Shown: positions 8,964 through 17,342, numbered from the stretch's first letter. The stretch is 64,000 bases of DNA from Villigracilis sp024434165 (GCA_030263665.1 SZPK01000008.1:124001-188000); one strand, 5' to 3'. The notes: a model not told the origin generated them from the letters alone. Translations and numbers: made by a program.

Positions 8964-11042
8964 TTACTCGACCTTGAACGGCGTCACGTCGGGGTCAACC
9001 ATCTCGTCGAATTCGCGCGCCGCGAGGTGACCGCTGAACACAGCCTGGGCGATGATGTTCGGCGCTTCGGCATCGCCGATGAGGCGCAGGGATTTGAGCC
9101 GTCCATCCGCGAGGGCGGGCTTGAGTTCGTGGTACAGGCTGTCGTTGGGGATGCGGTCCGTGACCATGACCACGGCGTCGCAGGGGAGGACGCTTTCAGC
9201 GGAGGTGACGGTATGGGAAACAGTAACAGCCGTCCCTGAGAGAGAGGCGGGGAAATGATGCGGGAGGAGAGTCACGTTCAAATCCAGAAGCCGTTTGTAG
9301 ATGCGATTCTGTTCGAGCGTGTATTCCGTCCAGGCAGAAATGGTGGGAGCGGGAGTCACCAGCGTGACGCTGCACCCGTTTGTGGCGAGCAGTTCGGCGA
9401 GCACGCCGCCCATGTAGTAGTGATCGTCGTCGTAGATAACAATTTGGAGTCCGGGAGCAAGCTCCCGTAACTCCGGCGGCATGCCACGTTGCGGCACATA
9501 GCCGCCTGACTCCATAATGTCGTCAGGCGTGAAGACCTTCGCTTCGCCGGGGACGGGACGCGAGAGGTAACGCCCGACACCGTCGCGCCGCCATGCTGCG
9601 CCGGTGGCAATGATGACATGCGGCTCGCCCGATTCGAGAACATCCTGCGCGGACATTTTGCTCGAAGGATAGAAATAAACATTTTCGAGTTTGTTGATTT
9701 GCGTCAGACGCCAGTCAATCACGCGCCGCCATTCGATGAGATTGGGGAGCTGCGACTCGAGCAGGACGCGCCCGCCCGCCTCGCGCCTCGCGTCGGTGAG
9801 GATGACCTTGTACCCGCGCTGACCCAGCGCCCGCGCCGCCTCCAGCCCTGCAGGTCCCGCGCCGACGATGAGGACTTCCGCATTCGATTTTTTCGGCGCG
9901 ATGATTTCGGGATGCCAATCGCGGCGGTATTCCTCGCCCATGGTTGGGTTTTGCGTGCAGCGAATCGGAACGAAGCGCGTATCGCCCGTGACGCAGATGT
10001 TACAGCCGATGCATTCGCGGATGTCTTCATGCCCGCCCTCTTTGATTTTGTTCGGCAGGAACGGGTCGGCAATGGATGGACGCGCCGCGCCAATCAGGTC
10101 CATGACGCCGCGCGCGATGGCAGAGACCATGCTGTCGGGCGAGGTGTAACGACCCACGCCGACGACGGGCTTGGTGGTGAGTTTTTTGACAAAGGAAATG
10201 TATTTTTCCTGGTGTCCTTCTTTTCCAAAACGCGACGTGATCGAGTCGTTTGCCCAACTGCTGATGTTCACATCCCACAGGTCGGGCAGTTCCGCGAGCA
10301 TCGAGACGATGTCACGCGCTTCGCCGTCGTGCTGCATCCCATCCGCGCCGAGCAGTTCGTCCACGGCAAAACGCACCGCCACAGCGCATTGGTCGCCGAC
10401 GGCGTCTTTCGTGTCTTCGATGAGTTCGCGGAAGAAACGCACGCGGTTTTCGAGCGAACCGCCGTATTCGTCGGTGCGGTCGTTGTCTTTGGAGAGCAGG
10501 TGAAACGCCAGCGTCATGTTGTGCGCGGCGTAGCAGTAGATGATATCGAAGCCCGCCCGCTTTGCGCGGATGGCGGCGTTGCGATGCCACTTGCGGATTT
10601 GTTTGAGATCATCCTTCGAGGCGGCGCGGGTCTGCCCGGGTTCGTATCCGCCCCCGCCTGTGATGCCCATCGAGCGTGGACCGAACGCCGCGGCGCGCGA
10701 ATATAAATTTGCCGCGTCGTGGCTGTTGTAGGTCAGTTCAATGCCCGCCAGCGCGCCGTGTTTATGCACGGCTTCGGTCATCAACTGCCAGGTGGAAATA
10801 TCGTCGTCGCTCCAGATGCGCCCCTCGAAATACGGCGAAAGGTCGCTGGTGTAGTGGATTTCCGTCTCTTCGGTGCAGACCACGCCCCAGCCTCCTTCCG
10901 CTTTCATGCCGCGCATGGCAGCCATGCTTTTGGGCATGCGCCAGCCAAAGCCGTTGCAGTGCGGCACTTGATAGAAGCGGTTCGGCGCAGTGACGGGTCC
11001 GATTTGGACGGGTTGGAAGAGGATGTCGTAGCGGGAGGACAT
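8964..11042 (-). CDS. Amine-dehydrogenase-like flavin/iron-sulfur oxidoreductase (TMADH/histamine dehydrogenase family)
   Basis: 692 residues: an N-terminal old-yellow-enzyme barrel, a 4Fe-4S site (CIGCNIC then CTQN) and C-terminal FAD/NAD-like domains starting VLIVGAGPAGLEAARALG. Similarity to trimethylamine dehydrogenase runs the full length. NRFYQVPHC puts Cys29 at the position that carries the 6-S-cysteinyl-FMN. YAAH matches the Tyr/His pair and WAND the Trp/Asp pair of the TMADH active site. Two other aromatic-bowl residues differ: the site of TMADH Tyr60 is Glu (CTEET) and that of Trp355 is Asp (CVTGD). Oxidation of an amine other than trimethylamine is therefore likely; substrate unknown. 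Start chosen at ATG 11042, which aligns with family N-termini, rather than at 11084. No electron-transfer flavoprotein gene is nearby. Confidence 0.85.
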   Translation of the reverse strand: MSSRYDILFQPVQIGPVTAPNRFYQVPHCNGFGWRMPKSMAAMRGMKAEGGWGVVCTEETEIHYTSDLSPYFEGRIWSDDDISTWQLMTEAVHKHGALAGIELTYNSHDAANLYSRAAAFGPRSMGITGGGGYEPGQTRAASKDDLKQIRKWHRNAAIRAKRAGFDIIYCYAAHNMTLAFHLLSKDNDRTDEYGGSLENRVRFFRELIEDTKDAVGDQCAVAVRFAVDELLGADGMQHDGEARDIVSMLAELPDLWDVNISSWANDSITSRFGKEGHQEKYISFVKKLTTKPVVGVGRYTSPDSMVSAIARGVMDLIGAARPSIADPFLPNKIKEGGHEDIRECIGCNICVTGDTRFVPIRCTQNPTMGEEYRRDWHPEIIAPKKSNAEVLIVGAGPAGLEAARALGQRGYKVILTDARREAGGRVLLESQLPNLIEWRRVIDWRLTQINKLENVYFYPSSKMSAQDVLESGEPHVIIATGAAWRRDGVGRYLSRPVPGEAKVFTPDDIMESGGYVPQRGMPPELRELAPGLQIVIYDDDHYYMGGVLAELLATNGCSVTLVTPAPTISAWTEYTLEQNRIYKRLLDLNVTLLPHHFPASLSGTAVTVSHTVTSAESVLPCDAVVMVTDRIPNDSLYHELKPALADGRLKSLRLIGDAEAPNIIAQAVFSGHLAAREFDEMVDPDVTPFKVE

Positions 11043-11072
11043 GGGGTGAGATTTCCTTTGAGGTGGAGAATG

Positions 11073-11160
11073 GACTTCTTGCAAAAGTCGCTTTTTTGCC
11101 TTGCTCAGGGCGGCGTCCCCGCCGCCGAGGACTGCGGTGAGAGCACTTATACAAGAGGTC
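11073..11160. repeat. 88-bp element with imperfect terminal inverted repeats (GACTTCTTG...)
   Basis: Begins GACTTCTTGCAAAAGTC and ends as GACCTCTTGTATAAGTGC on the other strand, with a GC-rich hairpin core (GGCGGCGTCCCCGCCGCCGA). A second full copy lies at 34967-35053; core-only relatives are at 22226-22266 and 30495-30538. No coding capacity; MITE-like. Confidence 0.8.
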
Positions 11161-11161
11161 T

Positions 11162-11206
11162 AATGGACGATGGATCGTCTGTGGTCTACGGTCCACCGCC
11201 CATTAC
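11162..11206. repeat. GACGATGGACC-type repeat
   Basis: ATGGACGATGGATCGTCTGTGG and the following CTACGGTCCACCG resemble copies at 4424-4478, 7345-7394 and 14562-14610. This copy reaches the stop codon of the lipoprotein gene ending at 11203. Confidence 0.6.
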
Positions 11207-11853
11207 GGGCAGCTGATCAATTGTGGAAAGAGGCTGTACGCGTACTCATCCGCTGTTTCCGGGGTTTCGACGGGAAAGACCAGCATCATCGCAATCACGC
11301 GCGTATCGGTATCGTTGACCGTCCAATAGCGCACGTCGTATTCATAACCCTGTTCCACCGTCCTGAACTGATACAGCCGCTTGCCGTCGTCCGTGCGGCA
11401 GTCGTTCACCAGGCGGTAACTTTCATAATTGCCAAATACAGTGGTCCAGTTATCCACGCTGAAGTAATAGTCCAGGTCGAGTTCCTCGTAGCCGCAGGGG
11501 AAGATCAACGCTTCAAGAAAGCCCACGGCAGCAAGCGTATCGCTGAACCATGTCACCGTGACACGCCCCTCGGCGACGGTGTAACTTCTCTGCCAGTCCA
11601 GCCGGTCGAACAGGTTGCCGGTAAACTCGAGGGCGCGGTCAATATCTGCCTGGGTCGGGTCGAAGGAAATACAGACGGGCGTCGCGGCTTCGGGCGGTAT
11701 CTCCCCGGCGGTTGGATCAACCGGTGAAACGGGCGTGGAAGGCGCAGGCGACGGCGGGAGCAGGGTCGGCAGGTCAGGCGTCGGCGTGCCCGATGCGGAT
11801 CCGCATCCTGGAAGCAGGAAAAGAATGATCAAAGCAAGGAAAAATTTTTTCAT
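11203..11853 (-). CDS. Hypothetical lipoprotein
   Basis: 216 residues, not recognised. A lipoprotein signal ends FLLPGC (Cys17), followed by a Pro/Thr/Ser linker to about residue 50 and a compact domain with four or more cysteines (PVCISFD, FPCGYEE, NDCRTDD, LISCP) that could pair extracytoplasmically. Aromatic-rich strands (YYFSVDNWTTVFGNYE) suggest a beta-rich fold. Start at 11853 behind GAGGG; an upstream in-frame start would place non-signal residues before the signal peptide. Flanking genes give no clue to function. Confidence 0.75.
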   Translation of the reverse strand: MKKFFLALIILFLLPGCGSASGTPTPDLPTLLPPSPAPSTPVSPVDPTAGEIPPEAATPVCISFDPTQADIDRALEFTGNLFDRLDWQRSYTVAEGRVTVTWFSDTLAAVGFLEALIFPCGYEELDLDYYFSVDNWTTVFGNYESYRLVNDCRTDDGKRLYQFRTVEQGYEYDVRYWTVNDTDTRVIAMMLVFPVETPETADEYAYSLFPQLISCP

Positions 11854-11974
11854 GGAAAGACCCTCGACCCATTTGCGGTATGCGCAAGTACCCAAACAAC
11901 ATGAAGGCAAAAGCGGCGAATTTCAACCGCTTTTACCCCTCCGCTTTCAAGTTGTTGGGCATGAGTATAGCATG

Positions 11975-12008
11975 TGAAAAGAAAATCGCCCGACGATTAA
12001 CATCGGGC
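11975..12008 (-). terminator. Intrinsic terminator of ywbE
   Basis: On the minus strand GCCCGA and TCGGGC enclose a loop (TGTTAATCG) and are followed by GATTTTCTTTT, 32 bases past the ywbE stop codon. Confidence 0.8.
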
Positions 12009-12039
12009 AATCGTTTCGATTCAGAACCTCCATCAGACC

Positions 12040-12237
12040 TTACGCTTCAACGATCTCTTTCACCCGTCCCACCTGTCCATTCGTCAGGCGTACCTTGATG
12101 CCGTGCGGGTGGGCGGGCGATTTGGTGAGAATGTCTTTGACGATGCCTTTCGTCAACCTGCCCGTGCGCTGGTCCTGCTTGAGGACGATGAGCACGGTCA
12201 TGCCGGGTTTGATGTTCGAGCGGGTTTGTCCGTTCAT
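12040..12237 (-). CDS. ywbE: YwbE family protein (DUF2196)
   Basis: 65 residues that closely follow Bacillus YwbE: MNGQTRSNIKPGMTVLIVLK, then QDQRTGRLTKGIVKDILT and SPAHPHGIKVRL. It is a small beta-barrel-like domain with KOW-like character; molecular role not established. Start at 12237 behind AAAAGGAACTTC. It has its own terminator and appears monocistronic. Confidence 0.9.
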   Translation of the reverse strand: MNGQTRSNIKPGMTVLIVLKQDQRTGRLTKGIVKDILTKSPAHPHGIKVRLTNGQVGRVKEIVEA

Positions 12238-12251
12238 GAAGTTCCTTTTCG

Positions 12252-12318
12252 TAACCGCAAAGGAACACAAAGGGTCACTAAGGAAAAACCTTTGTGCTCC
12301 TTTATGACCCTTCGTGGT
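12252..12318. repeat. ACCACGAAGGGTCACAAAGG-type palindromic element
   Basis: Two inverted arms (ACCGCAAAGGAACACAAAGG / CCTTTGTGCTCCTTTATGAC) around AAAAA. Same family as 15967-16034 and the half copy at 2846-2879. Lies between ywbE and the aminotransferase gene. Confidence 0.8.
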
Positions 12319-12325
12319 GATTTGG

Positions 12326-13720
12326 TTATGAAAGCAACCCTCTCGCGAAAGCCAGGAATGCCTGCACGTCGTTGAAATTGGTGACCATGCCGACGGAAAT
12401 TCTCACCGCGCCGGAGGATTTGCCGTCAATGCACAGGCGGAAGTCGTCAATGGACAATCGGTCTTCGTGACCGGGACGGGTGAAGCAGACATCCAATTCG
12501 ACGCGGGAGATGCCGAGCGCGATCTCGCCCGCGCCAGGGTTGCAGAAACATCCCGTGCGAAGGGAGATATTGACTTTATTCGCCTCCTGTTCGATGAAGC
12601 GGTGGTCGAAGGCTTTGCCGTTCCTGTCGTAGAAGTTGACCGTGACCGCTCCGCCTCTGCCCTCGGTGGAAGTGGGTCCAAAGACCCGAACCAATGGCAC
12701 GCCGCTGCTGTGTTTCATGGCAGTGAGATTCTCCAACAGCCAGCCGGTCAGCGTGCGGACGCGCTCGCCGATGACATCGTAGCCGATGGATTCGATATGC
12801 TTCAATCCGATTTCGAGAGCGGGGATGTTGAGATAATCCAGCGTGCCGTCTTCGAAGGCGGGCGCGCCTTCGGCGAGATAGTATTTGTCGCCCTGCACCG
12901 ATGCGACGGTGATCGTCCCGCCCGCAAACCAGGGACGATGTAGTTTTGCCAATGCAGATTTTCTTGCGATGAGCGCGCCGAGTCCGGTTGGGTAGCCGAA
13001 GATCTTGTAAAAGGAAATCGGTACGAAATCCGGCTTGACTTTGCCCAAATCCAATTTACTGGTGGGGACATAAGCCGCCGCATCGAGCAGCACATCCCAG
13101 CCGTGGGCGTGGGCTTTTTCGATCCATTCGAGCGGGTGCTTGACGGAAGAGAAGTTCGATTGGGCGGGATAGGCAAACAGGTTATGACCAGCCTTTGAAG
13201 GGCGGGACAACTCAAAGTCCAGTTGAGAGGCGTCCACCCGCATATCTGGCAGCATGACGGGGATGTAAGTCACCTCTGCGCCGCGCGCGTGGGCAAATTC
13301 CCGAATCCCGTTCACCGAATTGTGATTGTCGAACGTCAAAAGATAGCGCCCGTTTGGAAAGGGATACGACTCGCCGACGAGTTTGAGCGCGCCGCTGGCG
13401 TTGGGCGTGAAGATGGCGAGATATTCGGCGGGGTCGGCGTTGAAGAATTTGAGGATGTATTCGCGCGCGCCTTCGACCAGATGCGTGGCGGCGAGCGAGG
13501 TGGGATTGGACGAGTGCGGGTTGCCGAAGACGTTTTCGCGCAGGAGCTGCTGATGTTTTTGGAGTTGCGACTCGGCGTAAATGCCCCCGCCCGTATAATC
13601 GAGATAGACATGCTCGCCCGCGTCGAGCCGGGCGTAGTCGGTCTTGCGGAGGTCGTCCATGATTGCGGTTTGTTTGTAAGCGGGGTACTTTTGAAGGAAG
13701 GTTTCGAATTCGGCGGACAT
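12326..13720 (-). CDS. Class V aminotransferase / Moco-sulfurase-like PLP enzyme
   Basis: 464 residues of fold-type I PLP enzyme. The cofactor lysine is in SFYKIFGYPTG, and NPHSSNPTS with FTPNASGALKLVGE are the phosphate-side motifs. A cysteine in RTGCFCNPGA sits where molybdenum-cofactor sulfurase N-terminal domains and cysteine desulfurases have their persulfide cysteine. The closest overall pattern is the NifS-like domain of Moco sulfurases (LDAAAYVPTSKLDLGKVKPDFV), without a MOSC domain. It probably mobilises sulfur from cysteine, but a selenocysteine-lyase-like or other carbon-sulfur role is possible. Start at 13720 behind TCAGGAGACC. Confidence 0.82.
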   Translation of the reverse strand: MSAEFETFLQKYPAYKQTAIMDDLRKTDYARLDAGEHVYLDYTGGGIYAESQLQKHQQLLRENVFGNPHSSNPTSLAATHLVEGAREYILKFFNADPAEYLAIFTPNASGALKLVGESYPFPNGRYLLTFDNHNSVNGIREFAHARGAEVTYIPVMLPDMRVDASQLDFELSRPSKAGHNLFAYPAQSNFSSVKHPLEWIEKAHAHGWDVLLDAAAYVPTSKLDLGKVKPDFVPISFYKIFGYPTGLGALIARKSALAKLHRPWFAGGTITVASVQGDKYYLAEGAPAFEDGTLDYLNIPALEIGLKHIESIGYDVIGERVRTLTGWLLENLTAMKHSSGVPLVRVFGPTSTEGRGGAVTVNFYDRNGKAFDHRFIEQEANKVNISLRTGCFCNPGAGEIALGISRVELDVCFTRPGHEDRLSIDDFRLCIDGKSSGAVRISVGMVTNFNDVQAFLAFARGLLS

Positions 13721-13784
13721 TCGGGGGGTCTCCTGAAAATTATTCGTCATTACGAGTGGCGCCGAGGCGCGGCTCGCAATGACA

Positions 13785-14543
13785 TCACGCCTTCACCGGG
13801 TTACTCAACTTCCCCAGTCCTTCGATCTCCACGTCCACCACGTCGCCGTTCTTCAACTCACCCACCCCGGCGGGCGTGCCGGTGAAGATCAGGTCGCCGG
13901 GTTCGAGAGTCATGACCGATGAGATGTAAGCGATGAGCGTGCCGACATTGAAGACCATATCCCGTGTGGATGCCATCTGGCGCATCTGCCCGTTGACGCG
14001 GCAGGTGACGACCGCATCGGACGGGTCGAAGTCCGTGTCTATCCATGGACCGAAGGAGCAGAAGGTGTCGAAGCCTTTGGCGCGCGTCCATTGACCGTCG
14101 GTCTGCTGCAGGTCGCGGGCGGTGACGTCGTTGCCGATGGTGTAGCCGAAAATATATTCTTTCGCATTCTCGGCGGTCACATCCTTCGCCCGTTTGCCGA
14201 TTACCGCCACCAGTTCCGCTTCGTGCTCCACCTGCTTCGACTGCGGCGGCAGGACAATGTGCTCTCCCGTGGCGATGATCGAAGAAGGCGGCTTCAAAAA
14301 GATGAGCGGCACTTTGGGCACTTCGTTGCCCAGTTCCTTCGCGTGTTCCACATAATTGCGCCCCACACATACGATCTTGCCCGGCGCGCACGGCGCAAGC
14401 AGTTTTAATTCCTTCAGCGGAGTCCGCGCTTCGCGGCGGCGGTATTCGCCAAAGATGTTTCCCTGAATCTCGCCGACCTTGTCCTCCAATATCCAGCCGT
14501 AGGTGGGATTGTTTTCACTGTTTTGATAACGGATGATACGCAT
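13785..14543 (-). CDS. Fumarylacetoacetate hydrolase family protein
   Basis: 252 residues, single FAH domain (YcgM/FAHD1-like), a metal-dependent enzyme class that cleaves acylpyruvates, decarboxylates oxaloacetate or isomerises homoprotocatechuate intermediates. Family landmarks: KIVCVGRNYVEHAKEL, the metal-ligand glutamates in VEHEAELVAVIGK, GNDVTARDLQ, and the end motif GDLIFTGTPAGVG. The N-terminal region is short, as in the FAHD1 group. GAGGAATCGCC precedes the ATG. It follows folK on the same strand; that link is probably accidental. The exact substrate cannot be told. Confidence 0.9.
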   Translation of the reverse strand: MRIIRYQNSENNPTYGWILEDKVGEIQGNIFGEYRRREARTPLKELKLLAPCAPGKIVCVGRNYVEHAKELGNEVPKVPLIFLKPPSSIIATGEHIVLPPQSKQVEHEAELVAVIGKRAKDVTAENAKEYIFGYTIGNDVTARDLQQTDGQWTRAKGFDTFCSFGPWIDTDFDPSDAVVTCRVNGQMRQMASTRDMVFNVGTLIAYISSVMTLEPGDLIFTGTPAGVGELKNGDVVDVEIEGLGKLSNPVKA

Positions 14544-14561
14544 GGCGATTCCTCTTTGACA

Positions 14562-14610
14562 GCGGACGATGGACGACGGACCATGGTCAATCGTCTGTCG
14601 TCCATCGTCC
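14562..14610. repeat. GACGATGGAC hairpin repeat between folK and FAH gene
   Basis: GGACGATGGACGAC and GTCGTCCATCGTCC form a perfect 14-pair stem. The T-tract is on the plus strand only, whereas both flanking genes are read on the minus strand, so it does not look like their terminator. Confidence 0.75.
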
Positions 14611-14612
14611 TT

Positions 14613-15098
14613 TTACTTCCCTCTATATTCCACAATATTCAGCCGGTCCACATCCAACATCATCTCGCTGACGGATTTGCCCAACAGCGGGTGAACCAGG
14701 TCCGGTGCAATGTCGTTCAACGGCACAAGCACAAACGCCCGTTGATGCAGGCGCGGATGCGGAATCACCAGCTGCGGCGAATTGATAATGACATTGTCGT
14801 AGAACAGGATGTCCATATCAATCGCGCGCGGACCGTTCTCGAAACTCGGCTCGCGCCCCAGCACCACTTCGAGCCGTTTCAAATGACCGAGCAGGGCTTC
14901 CGGCTCGAGGTAGGTCTCCGTCATCACCACCTGATTGAGGAACGGCGGCTGGTCGGCGTAGCCCCAGGGCGGCGTTTCATAAACGGGCGACTTCCTCTTC
15001 ACTTCCATTTGCGGCGTGAGGTTCGAAACCGCGTTCTTCAAATTCGAGAGGCGGTTCCCCAAATTGCTTCCGAGCGCGAGATAGACAATGTGATCCAT
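14613..15098 (-). CDS. folK: 2-amino-4-hydroxy-6-hydroxymethyldihydropteridine pyrophosphokinase
   Basis: 161 residues; transfers pyrophosphate from ATP to 6-hydroxymethyl-dihydropterin in folate synthesis. HPPK motifs: YLALGSNLGNRLSNL at the start, SPVYETPPWGYADQPPFLNQV, and the catalytic metal site GPRAIDMDILFYDN followed by IPHPRLHQRAFVLVPL. No other folate gene is adjacent. It begins eight bases after the tandem DinB-like gene. Confidence 0.96.
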   Translation of the reverse strand: MDHIVYLALGSNLGNRLSNLKNAVSNLTPQMEVKRKSPVYETPPWGYADQPPFLNQVVMTETYLEPEALLGHLKRLEVVLGREPSFENGPRAIDMDILFYDNVIINSPQLVIPHPRLHQRAFVLVPLNDIAPDLVHPLLGKSVSEMMLDVDRLNIVEYRGK

Positions 15099-15106
15099 GA
15101 TTGCTC

Positions 15107-15946
15107 CTAGGGAGCGTGTTCGTCGTAATGCTCCACAACATCGGCGGCGAGCCAGTCCTCGATGGTCGGATTCTCGAACGCATGGTCGGGCAGTCCGCGC
15201 ACGAGGTCGAGCACCTCCAAACGCTTTTGTTCAAAAAGCGCCCGCAAATCCGCTTCGCTCGCCCCCCGATATTTTGCCACGATTTCCGCATTATAGGCAT
15301 CCGTATCTGCGGGTCCCTTGTATACAAACGAAGGGTCGTTCAACGCGCCCTTCACCGCCGTCATGCCTTCGTCCCACCAGGCGGCAACATGCGCCAGCAG
15401 GTCGCCAAACCGCGCTGCGCCCTGCTTCTTCAAAAACTCCTCCTTCTTATCGGAGGCGTCGAACTTCGCCGCATACGTCCCCCATTCATGTTCGAGCGTA
15501 TCCAGCGTCAGGAACTTGCTCAACGTAACAAGATGCTCGCGCGCGTGATGGATGAAAATGCCGTTGATGCGCCCGCGGATGCGTTTATCGTCGAACGCCG
15601 CCTCGTTCATGGACCTCAGGTCTGCCGCGGCTTTCTGACGGCTTTTCTCGAAGTGAGCGAGAAATTCGGCTTCGTCCCAATCCTTGTACTTCGCCACGGC
15701 TTCGGCGTTGAACGCATCATAATCATATTTCTTCTTTTCGAATTCACGGTTTTCGGCAATCGCCAGAATGGCAGGCATCACATCCTCCCACCAGGCAAGG
15801 ATGTGCGCCAGCATGTCGCGGAAACGGTCATAGCCCTGCGCGCGCACGCGCCGCATTCCTTCCAATTCCGGCAGGCGGTTGAACCGCTCGATGTACGTCG
15901 CCCATTCGATGTCTAAAAAATCCAGGGTGCGTTGTTTGTAGTTCAT
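15107..15946 (-). CDS. Tandem ClbS/DfsB-like (DUF1706, DinB-superfamily) protein
   Basis: 279 residues made of two homologous halves. Each has the pattern W-x-TY or EWGTY, then R-F-x-D-M/L-L-A-H-x-x-A-W-W, Y-D-A-F-N-A-E / TDAYNAEIVAKY, and an acidic helix with E-x-x-R. The family is a four-helix bundle related to DinB; ClbS itself hydrolyses the genotoxin colibactin, and relatives are thought to handle thiols or toxins. Single-domain members are about 150-170 residues, so this is an internal duplication. GGAG stands seven bases before the ATG at 15946. Function here unknown. Confidence 0.8.
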   Translation of the reverse strand: MNYKQRTLDFLDIEWATYIERFNRLPELEGMRRVRAQGYDRFRDMLAHILAWWEDVMPAILAIAENREFEKKKYDYDAFNAEAVAKYKDWDEAEFLAHFEKSRQKAAADLRSMNEAAFDDKRIRGRINGIFIHHAREHLVTLSKFLTLDTLEHEWGTYAAKFDASDKKEEFLKKQGAARFGDLLAHVAAWWDEGMTAVKGALNDPSFVYKGPADTDAYNAEIVAKYRGASEADLRALFEQKRLEVLDLVRGLPDHAFENPTIEDWLAADVVEHYDEHAP

Positions 15947-15966
15947 TGATAGTCTCCGTTTTGTTT

Positions 15967-16034
15967 TACCACGAAGGGTCACAAAGGTACACAAAGGTTT
16001 TTCCTTCGTGACCCTTTGTGTACCTTTGTGGTTA
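15967..16034. repeat. ACCACGAAGGGTCACAAAGG palindromic element
   Basis: Long imperfect palindrome: ACCACGAAGGGTCACAAAGG then TACACAAAGG on one side and CCTTCGTGACCCTTTGTG then TACCTTTGTGGT on the other, separated by TTTTT. It ends inside the stop region of the YbaK-family gene at 16032. Confidence 0.85.
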
Positions 16035-16508
16035 AGAATTGTTTTCAAATAATTCCACAACTTCCGCATCCCCCAACGCCTTGAGCAAGTCCGCTGTTTT
16101 GAGGATGACCGCCGTATCGCGCAACCCCGACCCGATGGATACCTCCTCCTCCCTCAAAACGCCCGCTTCGATCAACACCCGCGCCTGCCGCGCCAGCCCA
16201 AACGGACCCACCGTCCCGGTCTTGTATCCCGTCACTGCCAGTACTTCCTCCTCCGTCGCCATTGTGATGCGCGAGCGTCCGAGAATCTTTCGCAGGAGTT
16301 TCCACGAGATCTGTCCCGGTCCCGCAGCCAAAACAAGCGCAAACTCGTCCTCCGTCAGGCGAAAGAGGAGCGTCCGCACGACCTGCGAGGGGCGCTGACC
16401 CCGGTCGCGGGCGGCTTTTTCGAGCGAGTCCACCGGCGTCTCATGCCGAAAGACGCGGTGGGGGATATTCAATTTCTCCAGCGCAAGGCTGACGGGAGGG
16501 ATTTCCAT
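16032..16508 (-). CDS. YbaK/EbsC-family aminoacyl-tRNA deacylase
   Basis: About 158 residues. Proteins of this family hydrolyse mischarged tRNAs such as Cys- or Ala-tRNA-Pro. The core reads HRVFRHETPVDSLEKAA, QVVRTLLFR, LVLAAGPGQISWKLLRK and TGYKTGTVGPFGLAR; the conserved lysine expected in VVKTLVF-type sequences is Arg here (VVRTLLF), and G-x-G-P-F-G is kept. Start is uncertain: ATG at 16508 lacks a clear ribosome site, while GTG at 16529 has AAGGG four to five bases upstream and would add seven residues. The stop codon lies in a dispersed repeat. Confidence 0.85.
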   Translation of the reverse strand: MEIPPVSLALEKLNIPHRVFRHETPVDSLEKAARDRGQRPSQVVRTLLFRLTEDEFALVLAAGPGQISWKLLRKILGRSRITMATEEEVLAVTGYKTGTVGPFGLARQARVLIEAGVLREEEVSIGSGLRDTAVILKTADLLKALGDAEVVELFENNS

Positions 16509-16573
16509 TGCTTCGATTTTAACAGGCACTCGCCCTTAACGGGAAGTAGTGAACAAGCCTACAGGCCCGTCCA

Positions 16574-17239
16574 CTACTTCGTCTTATCCTTATATTCGCA
16601 CAACTTCCTGATGGGGCATTTCGGGCAGAGCGGCTTTCTGGCATTGCAAATCTCGCGCCCCAGCCGAATCAAATTCAAATGCGCGGCGTAATAGGTTTCG
16701 GGCGGGAAGACCGCTTCGAGATACGGGTGCGCCTGCTCGACGGTCATCTTTTCCGGGCGCAAGCCGATGCGCCCGGTAACCCGATAAACATGAGTATCCA
16801 CCGGGAAGGCGGGCTTGCCCAGTGAAAAACACAACACAATGGCGGCGGTCTTCGGTCCCACGCCGTTGAATTTTGTCAGCCAGTTTCTCGCTTCCTCCAC
16901 GGACATATCCGCCAGAAAGGACAGGTCGAGCGAGCCGCGTTCCTTTGTGATTTCACGCAGGACTTGTTGAATGCGCGGACCCTTTTGATTGGCGAGTCCT
17001 GCCGGTTTGATCGCGGCAATCACATCCTTTTCCTTCGCGTCGCGCACGGATTCCCAGGTTGGGAATTTCGCGCGCAGGGCGTCGAAGGCTCGGTCTCGGT
17101 TTATGTCGTTGGTGTTCTGCGAAAGGATGGTGGAGACCAGTTCGTCAATGGCGGGCAGGGGATTGCGCCAGACGGGTTCGCCGAAAGCCTCTAAAAGTTT
17201 TTCATGAATTTCGACCGCGCGAGTTTGTAATTTTTTCAT
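16574..17239 (-). CDS. nth: Endonuclease III (HhH-GPD DNA glycosylase/AP lyase)
   Basis: 221 residues; base-excision repair of oxidised pyrimidines. The helix-hairpin-helix FNGVGPKTAAIVLCF holds the catalytic lysine, and FPVDTHVYRVTGR the catalytic aspartate. The C-terminal 4Fe-4S loop is complete: C-x6-C-x2-C-x5-C in CNARKPLCPKCPIRKLC. STILSQNTNDINRDRAF is the usual early helix. It precedes the YbaK gene on the same strand. Confidence 0.93.
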   Translation of the reverse strand: MKKLQTRAVEIHEKLLEAFGEPVWRNPLPAIDELVSTILSQNTNDINRDRAFDALRAKFPTWESVRDAKEKDVIAAIKPAGLANQKGPRIQQVLREITKERGSLDLSFLADMSVEEARNWLTKFNGVGPKTAAIVLCFSLGKPAFPVDTHVYRVTGRIGLRPEKMTVEQAHPYLEAVFPPETYYAAHLNLIRLGREICNARKPLCPKCPIRKLCEYKDKTK

Positions 17240-17258
17240 AATTTTATGGAGTCAGGGA

Positions 17259-17342
17259 GCCTGCTCCCGAAATACGCCAGCAAGCGGGCTGAGTCCAAAC
17301 GCCTGCTCCCAAAATGCGCCAGCAAGCGGACTGAGTCCAAAT
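17259..17342. repeat. Two tandem 42-bp direct repeats
   Basis: GCCTGCTCCC(G/A)AAAT(A/G)CGCCAG followed by CAAGCGG(G/A)CTGAGTCCAAA(C/T) occurs at 17259-17300 and again at 17301-17342, with five differences. It fills the gap between asparaginase and nth. Confidence 0.9.

Noticed and set aside
14562..14610. Terminator between folK and the FAH gene
   Set aside because: The T-tract follows the hairpin only on the plus strand while both genes are transcribed on the minus strand.
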